Below, piece by piece: positions 61,283 through 64,000 of a stretch of 64,000 bases of DNA (its first letter is position 1; every line of letters starts with the position of its first letter). This DNA is from Streptomyces sp. NBC_01283. Lineage in GTDB: Bacteria > Actinomycetota > Actinomycetes > Streptomycetales > Streptomycetaceae. The notes under the pieces are model-generated. The model was not told the origin of the DNA. It saw nothing but the letters and a program-made list of their open reading frames with translations, and searched no databases. The stretch is taken from contig NZ_CP108430.1 in NCBI RefSeq assembly GCF_041435335.1, positions 6,919,001 to 6,983,000 of the forward strand. Direction: 5' to 3'. Made by a program: the position numbers and the translations under genes.

Positions 61283-62092
61283 TCAGTGGGGCCACACCGG
61301 AGGGTTCGTGCAGAAGTGGCCCCCCAGATGCGCGTGATCCGGGTTCGCGGGATCCAGTTCGCCCTGCTCGGCGATGAGCTTCTCCGCGTACTGCTCCGAA
61401 TCGTCCTGCGGCTCGTAGCCGAGCGCACGCGCCGACGAGAGGTCCCACCACAGCCGCGTGTTCGCGGACGACCCGTACACCACGGTGTGCCCCACCGAGG
61501 GGGCGGTCAGCGCCGCGTGGAAGAGCCTGGCGCCGTCCCCCGGGCTCATCCAGACCGACAGCATCCGTACGTTCGACGGTTCGAGGAAGCACGAGCCGAT
61601 CCGCACGGAGACCGTCTCCATCCCGTGCTTGTCCCAGTAGAACTGGGCGAGGTCCTCGCCGAAGGACTTCGACAGGCCGTAGAAGGTGTCGGGGCGACGC
61701 GGCGTGTCCACCGGGATCAGCGGATCGTCGCCGACGGGCCGGGGCGTGAACCCCACCGCGTGGTTCGACGACGCGAAGACGACACGGCGGACGCCCTCTT
61801 CGAGCGCCGCTTCGTAGAGGTTGTACGTCCCCTCGATGTTCGCCCGCAGGATCTTGTCGAAGGAGGACTCCAGGGAGATGCCCGCGAGGTGGATGACCGC
61901 GTCGACGCCCCGCACGGCCTCCCGCAGCGCCTTCTTGTCGGCGAGGTCGGCCGTGATCGCGTCCGGCTCGCCCTCGATGGGCCGCACGTCGAGCAGCCGC
62001 AGCTCGTAGCCGTAGGCCGGCAGCAGCCCCCGCATCAAGGTGCCGAGGCCGCCTGCGGCGCCGGTGAGCAGGATGGTGCGGGGAGCGGGCAT
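61283..62092 (-). CDS. udh: Uronate dehydrogenase (NAD-dependent epimerase/dehydratase family)
   Basis: 269 aa extended SDR. GAAGGLGTLM binds NAD, VIHLAGIS, ASSNHAVGF (catalytic Ser) and FYGLSKSFGE (Tyr-X3-Lys) follow; length and the WDKHGMETVSVRIGSC region fit bacterial uronate dehydrogenases that oxidise galacturonate/glucuronate to aldarolactones. Divergent from kdgD, which acts later in the same route, supporting the call. A 3-beta-HSD-like role is the less likely alternative. Confidence 0.82.
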   Translation of the reverse strand: MPAPRTILLTGAAGGLGTLMRGLLPAYGYELRLLDVRPIEGEPDAITADLADKKALREAVRGVDAVIHLAGISLESSFDKILRANIEGTYNLYEAALEEGVRRVVFASSNHAVGFTPRPVGDDPLIPVDTPRRPDTFYGLSKSFGEDLAQFYWDKHGMETVSVRIGSCFLEPSNVRMLSVWMSPGDGARLFHAALTAPSVGHTVVYGSSANTRLWWDLSSARALGYEPQDDSEQYAEKLIAEQGELDPANPDHAHLGGHFCTNPPVWPH

Positions 62093-62110
62093 GAGGGGGT
62101 CTCCTCAGAT

Positions 62111-62146
62111 CAGCGGTGGCTCGGTGGTGGCTCAGCGGTGGCTCGG
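62111..62146. repeat. 14-bp direct repeat in the udh 5' region
   Basis: CAGCGGTGGCTCGG occurs at 62111-62124 and 62133-62146, start-to-start 22 nt, with a related TGGTGGCTC between. It lies 18 nt upstream of the udh ATG (minus strand). Confidence 0.5.
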
Positions 62147-62282
62147 CGGTCGGTCGCGTTCTTGTCCACGTACAGCATTCACATGTATGGACACGCTAGG
62201 GATCAACGGCTCATCGCGTCAAGTGTCGTACGGCGGTGGAGAATCCGCTCTTGAATCGCGGTTCTCTCACGGACCTTGACGC

Positions 62283-62346
62283 TTGACCGGGGCTCAAGAG
62301 GCGGCTTAGCGTGGGCTTGTTCAGAAATATGGACGTGGATCAGAAA
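62283..62346 (+). promoter_or_regulatory. kdgD promoter with overlapping inverted and direct repeats
   Basis: TTGACC (62283-62288), 18 nt, TAGCGT (62307-62312). CTTGA-N7-TCAAG (62282-62298) overlaps the -35. Just past the expected transcript start are two copies of TCAGAAA (62321-62327, 62340-62346), spaced 19 nt. These are candidate operator sites for a regulator not in the window. Confidence 0.5.
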
Positions 62347-62368
62347 CGTGCACGCTAAGGGAGAGCCC

Positions 62369-63322
62369 GTGACGTCAGCACCCCTCGCCGCTCGACTCGA
62401 CATCCCCAGCGGGCCGCTGTTCTTCCCGGTCACCGCCTACGGGCCGAACGGCTCCATCGACCTCGACATCTACCGCGCGCACGTGCGCGCGGGGATCGAG
62501 GCGGGTGCCGCGGCCGTCTTCGCCTGCTGCGGCACCGGTGAGTTCCACGCCCTGACGCCCGAGGAGTTCCGGGCGTGCGTCGCCGCCGCCGTCGAGGAGT
62601 CCGCGGGACGGGTGCCGGTGGTCGCGGGCGCCGGGTACGGCACCGCGCTGGCCGTGCGGTACGCGAAGCTCGCCGAGGAGGCGGGCGCCGACGGGCTGCT
62701 GGCGATGCCGCCCTATCTCGTCGTCGCCGGGCAGGAGGGCCTGCTCCGCCACTACGCCGAACTGGCCGCGGCCACCTCGCTGGACGTCATCGTCTACCAG
62801 CGCGACAACGCCGTGTTCACCCCGGAGAGCGTCGTCGGTCTTGCCCGCACCGAGGGCATCATCGGCTTCAAGGACGGCCTCGGCGACATGGACCTGATGC
62901 AGCGCATCGTCAGTGCCGTGCGCGTGGAAGTCCCGGAGGAATTCCTCTACTTCAACGGCCTGCCCACCGCCGAGCTGACCGGGCTCGCCTACCGCGGCAT
63001 CGGTGTGACGCTCTACTCGTCGGCGGTCTTCTGCTTCGCCCCCGACATCGCGCTCGCCTTCCACCGGGCCTTCAACGCCGGGACCGCCGAGGGCGACGCG
63101 ATGGTGAACCGGCTCATCGACGGCTTCTACCGCCCCTTCGTGGAGCTGCGCAGCGAGGGCCGCGGCTATGCCGTCTCCCTCGTCAAAGCGGGCGTACGCC
63201 TGGCGGGGCTCGACGTCGGCGGGGTGCGGACGCCGCTGCACGAACCCGCCGACGAGCACGTCAAGCGCCTCGCCGAGCTGACCGAGCGCGGGCGCGCCCT
63301 GGTGCGGGAGGAGGGCGCGTGA
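62369..63322 (+). CDS. kdgD: 5-dehydro-4-deoxyglucarate dehydratase
   Basis: Converts 5-keto-4-deoxyglucarate to alpha-ketoglutarate semialdehyde with loss of water and CO2. 317 aa, DapA superfamily. GPLFFPVTAYGPNG, CCGTGEFHAL and IVYQRDNAVF are family features, and the Schiff-base Lys168 lies in IGFKDGLGD. GTG 62369 has GGGAG at 5 nt and is preferred over ATG 62276, which precedes the promoter. The stop overlaps the next GTG (GTGA). Confidence 0.92.
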   Translation: MTSAPLAARLDIPSGPLFFPVTAYGPNGSIDLDIYRAHVRAGIEAGAAAVFACCGTGEFHALTPEEFRACVAAAVEESAGRVPVVAGAGYGTALAVRYAKLAEEAGADGLLAMPPYLVVAGQEGLLRHYAELAAATSLDVIVYQRDNAVFTPESVVGLARTEGIIGFKDGLGDMDLMQRIVSAVRVEVPEEFLYFNGLPTAELTGLAYRGIGVTLYSSAVFCFAPDIALAFHRAFNAGTAEGDAMVNRLIDGFYRPFVELRSEGRGYAVSLVKAGVRLAGLDVGGVRTPLHEPADEHVKRLAELTERGRALVREEGA

Positions 63323-64000
63323 GGACCTCCGCCTTCCTGTACCCCTGGGACGTCACCGGCGACCCCACCGCCCCCGCGCGCGTCGCGGACCTCGGCGTCC
63401 AGCAGGTCACCCTCGCCTCCGCCTACCACTCCACACGCGCCCTGACCCCGCGTCACCCGCGCCACCGCATCGTCACCGCCGAGCATGCGGCCGTCCTCTA
63501 CGAGCCCGACGGCCGGTGGGAGGGGCGTGTGCTGCGCCCGTACGCGGCCGGGAGCTGGGCCCCGGGCGACGCCTACAGAGAGGCCGCCGACGCGCTGGCG
63601 GCCGCCGGGCTCGACGTGCACACCTGGGTGGTCCTCGCCCACAACTCCCTTATGGGCGCCGACCATCCGGACACCTCCGTCGTCAACGCCTACGGAGACC
63701 GCTACCCCTGGGCGCCCTGTATCGCACAGCCCGCCACGCGCGCGTACCTCGTCGACCTCGCGGCGGAGGCCGCCGTACGCCCCGGCGCGCGCGGCACCGA
63801 GCTGGAGTCCCTCGGCTGGTACGGCCTCGCGCATCTGCACGCCCACGACAAGATCGCGGGGGTGCCGCTCGGCGAAGCCGGGCAGTACCTGATGTCGCTG
63901 TGCTTCTGCGCGGACTGCCGTGCGGGATACGCCCGGGAAGGACTCGACCCGGACGAGCTGGCGGCCGGGGTCCGCCGCGCCCTGGAGCCCGTGTGGCGGG
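63319..64000 (+). CDS. Unknown protein of the uronate cluster, truncated by the window end
   Basis: The first ~227 residues are in the window: MRTSAFLYPWDVTGDPTAPA start, then a TIM-barrel-like arrangement (VADLGVQQVTLASAYH, VHTWVVLAHNSLMG, GTELESLGWYGLAHLHAHDK) and a CFCADCRAGY cysteine pair set. It might be a sugar-active enzyme of the same pathway; I do not recognise the family. GTG 63319 overlaps the kdgD stop. Confidence 0.75.
   Translation, partial: MRTSAFLYPWDVTGDPTAPARVADLGVQQVTLASAYHSTRALTPRHPRHRIVTAEHAAVLYEPDGRWEGRVLRPYAAGSWAPGDAYREAADALAAAGLDVHTWVVLAHNSLMGADHPDTSVVNAYGDRYPWAPCIAQPATRAYLVDLAAEAAVRPGARGTELESLGWYGLAHLHAHDKIAGVPLGEAGQYLMSLCFCADCRAGYAREGLDPDELAAGVRRALEPVWR

Overview
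The window looks like a piece of a Streptomyces chromosome. It is very GC-rich, coding third positions are almost always G or C, and GTG and occasionally TTG starts are common. Gene order from the gap-pgk-tpiA-secG block through tkt-tal-zwf-opcA-pgl, ctaB/ctaA and the suf operon to a polyol transporter matches, from memory, the SCO1948-to-SCO1898 stretch of S. coelicolor read in descending order. No rRNA, tRNA, CRISPR array, insertion sequence or prophage gene was recognised. Most of the window is conserved core chromosome with a few accessory insertions.

Region 1 (1-14300) is central carbon metabolism. The tail of a secreted metallopeptidase is followed by gap, pgk and tpiA (lower glycolysis), secG, a zinc-site RbpA-family RNA polymerase-binding protein, and pgi. 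Convergent to pgi is the pentose phosphate operon, transcribed leftward as tkt-tal-zwf-opcA-pgl; at least the zwf/opcA and opcA/pgl junctions are translationally coupled. Divergent from tkt is ctaB (heme O synthase); ctaA (heme A synthase) follows at 15970-16968, so the pair supplies heme for the cytochrome oxidase.

Region 2 (14400-25900) is more accessory. It holds a TTA-containing amidohydrolase-like gene; a membrane-anchored NB-ARC/TPR STAND ATPase with a TTA codon; a GT4 glycosyltransferase convergent with and overlapping an amylo-alpha-1,6-glucosidase-like protein that also has a TTA codon; a DrrA/DrrB-type ABC exporter; and an AAC(3)-type acetyltransferase.

Region 3 (25900-32640) is a complete SUF iron-sulfur assembly operon, sufR-sufB-sufD-Rieske-sufC-sufS-sufU-sufT. 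It has a CAAC-N6-GTTG operator overlapping the -10 and start codon of sufR and closes with a strong bidirectional terminator.

Region 4 (32640-46000) is mixed: a poly-transmembrane protein, an SMR-type efflux gene plus TetR regulator under a 40-bp nested palindrome, dapD, a lipoprotein convergent with a DapA-family aldolase, a LuxR-family regulator remnant, a short-chain dehydrogenase, an SGNH lipase, a SoxR-box-controlled monooxygenase-like gene, a START-like protein, a secreted nuclease and an acidic hypothetical.

Region 5 (46000-55800) includes a three-gene leftward cluster: a stand-alone 78-aa domain, a trypsin-like protease whose N-terminal domain is homologous to it, and a cysteine-containing unknown. 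It also holds PhoX, a Ro60-like TROVE protein, a GntR regulator with acdS (ACC deaminase), a CarD-like mini-protein and a double TerD protein.

Region 6 (55900-64000) is sugar catabolism. A polyol ABC importer lacking its own ATPase lies with a zinc polyol dehydrogenase and a DeoR repressor. Next to it are uronate dehydrogenase and 5-dehydro-4-deoxyglucarate dehydratase of the oxidative uronate route.

The observations most worth following up are the split prodomain/protease cluster (46024-48027), the membrane STAND ATPase with its neighbours (17002-23240), the nested palindrome over the SMR start codon, and the helically phased hexamer array upstream of deoR.
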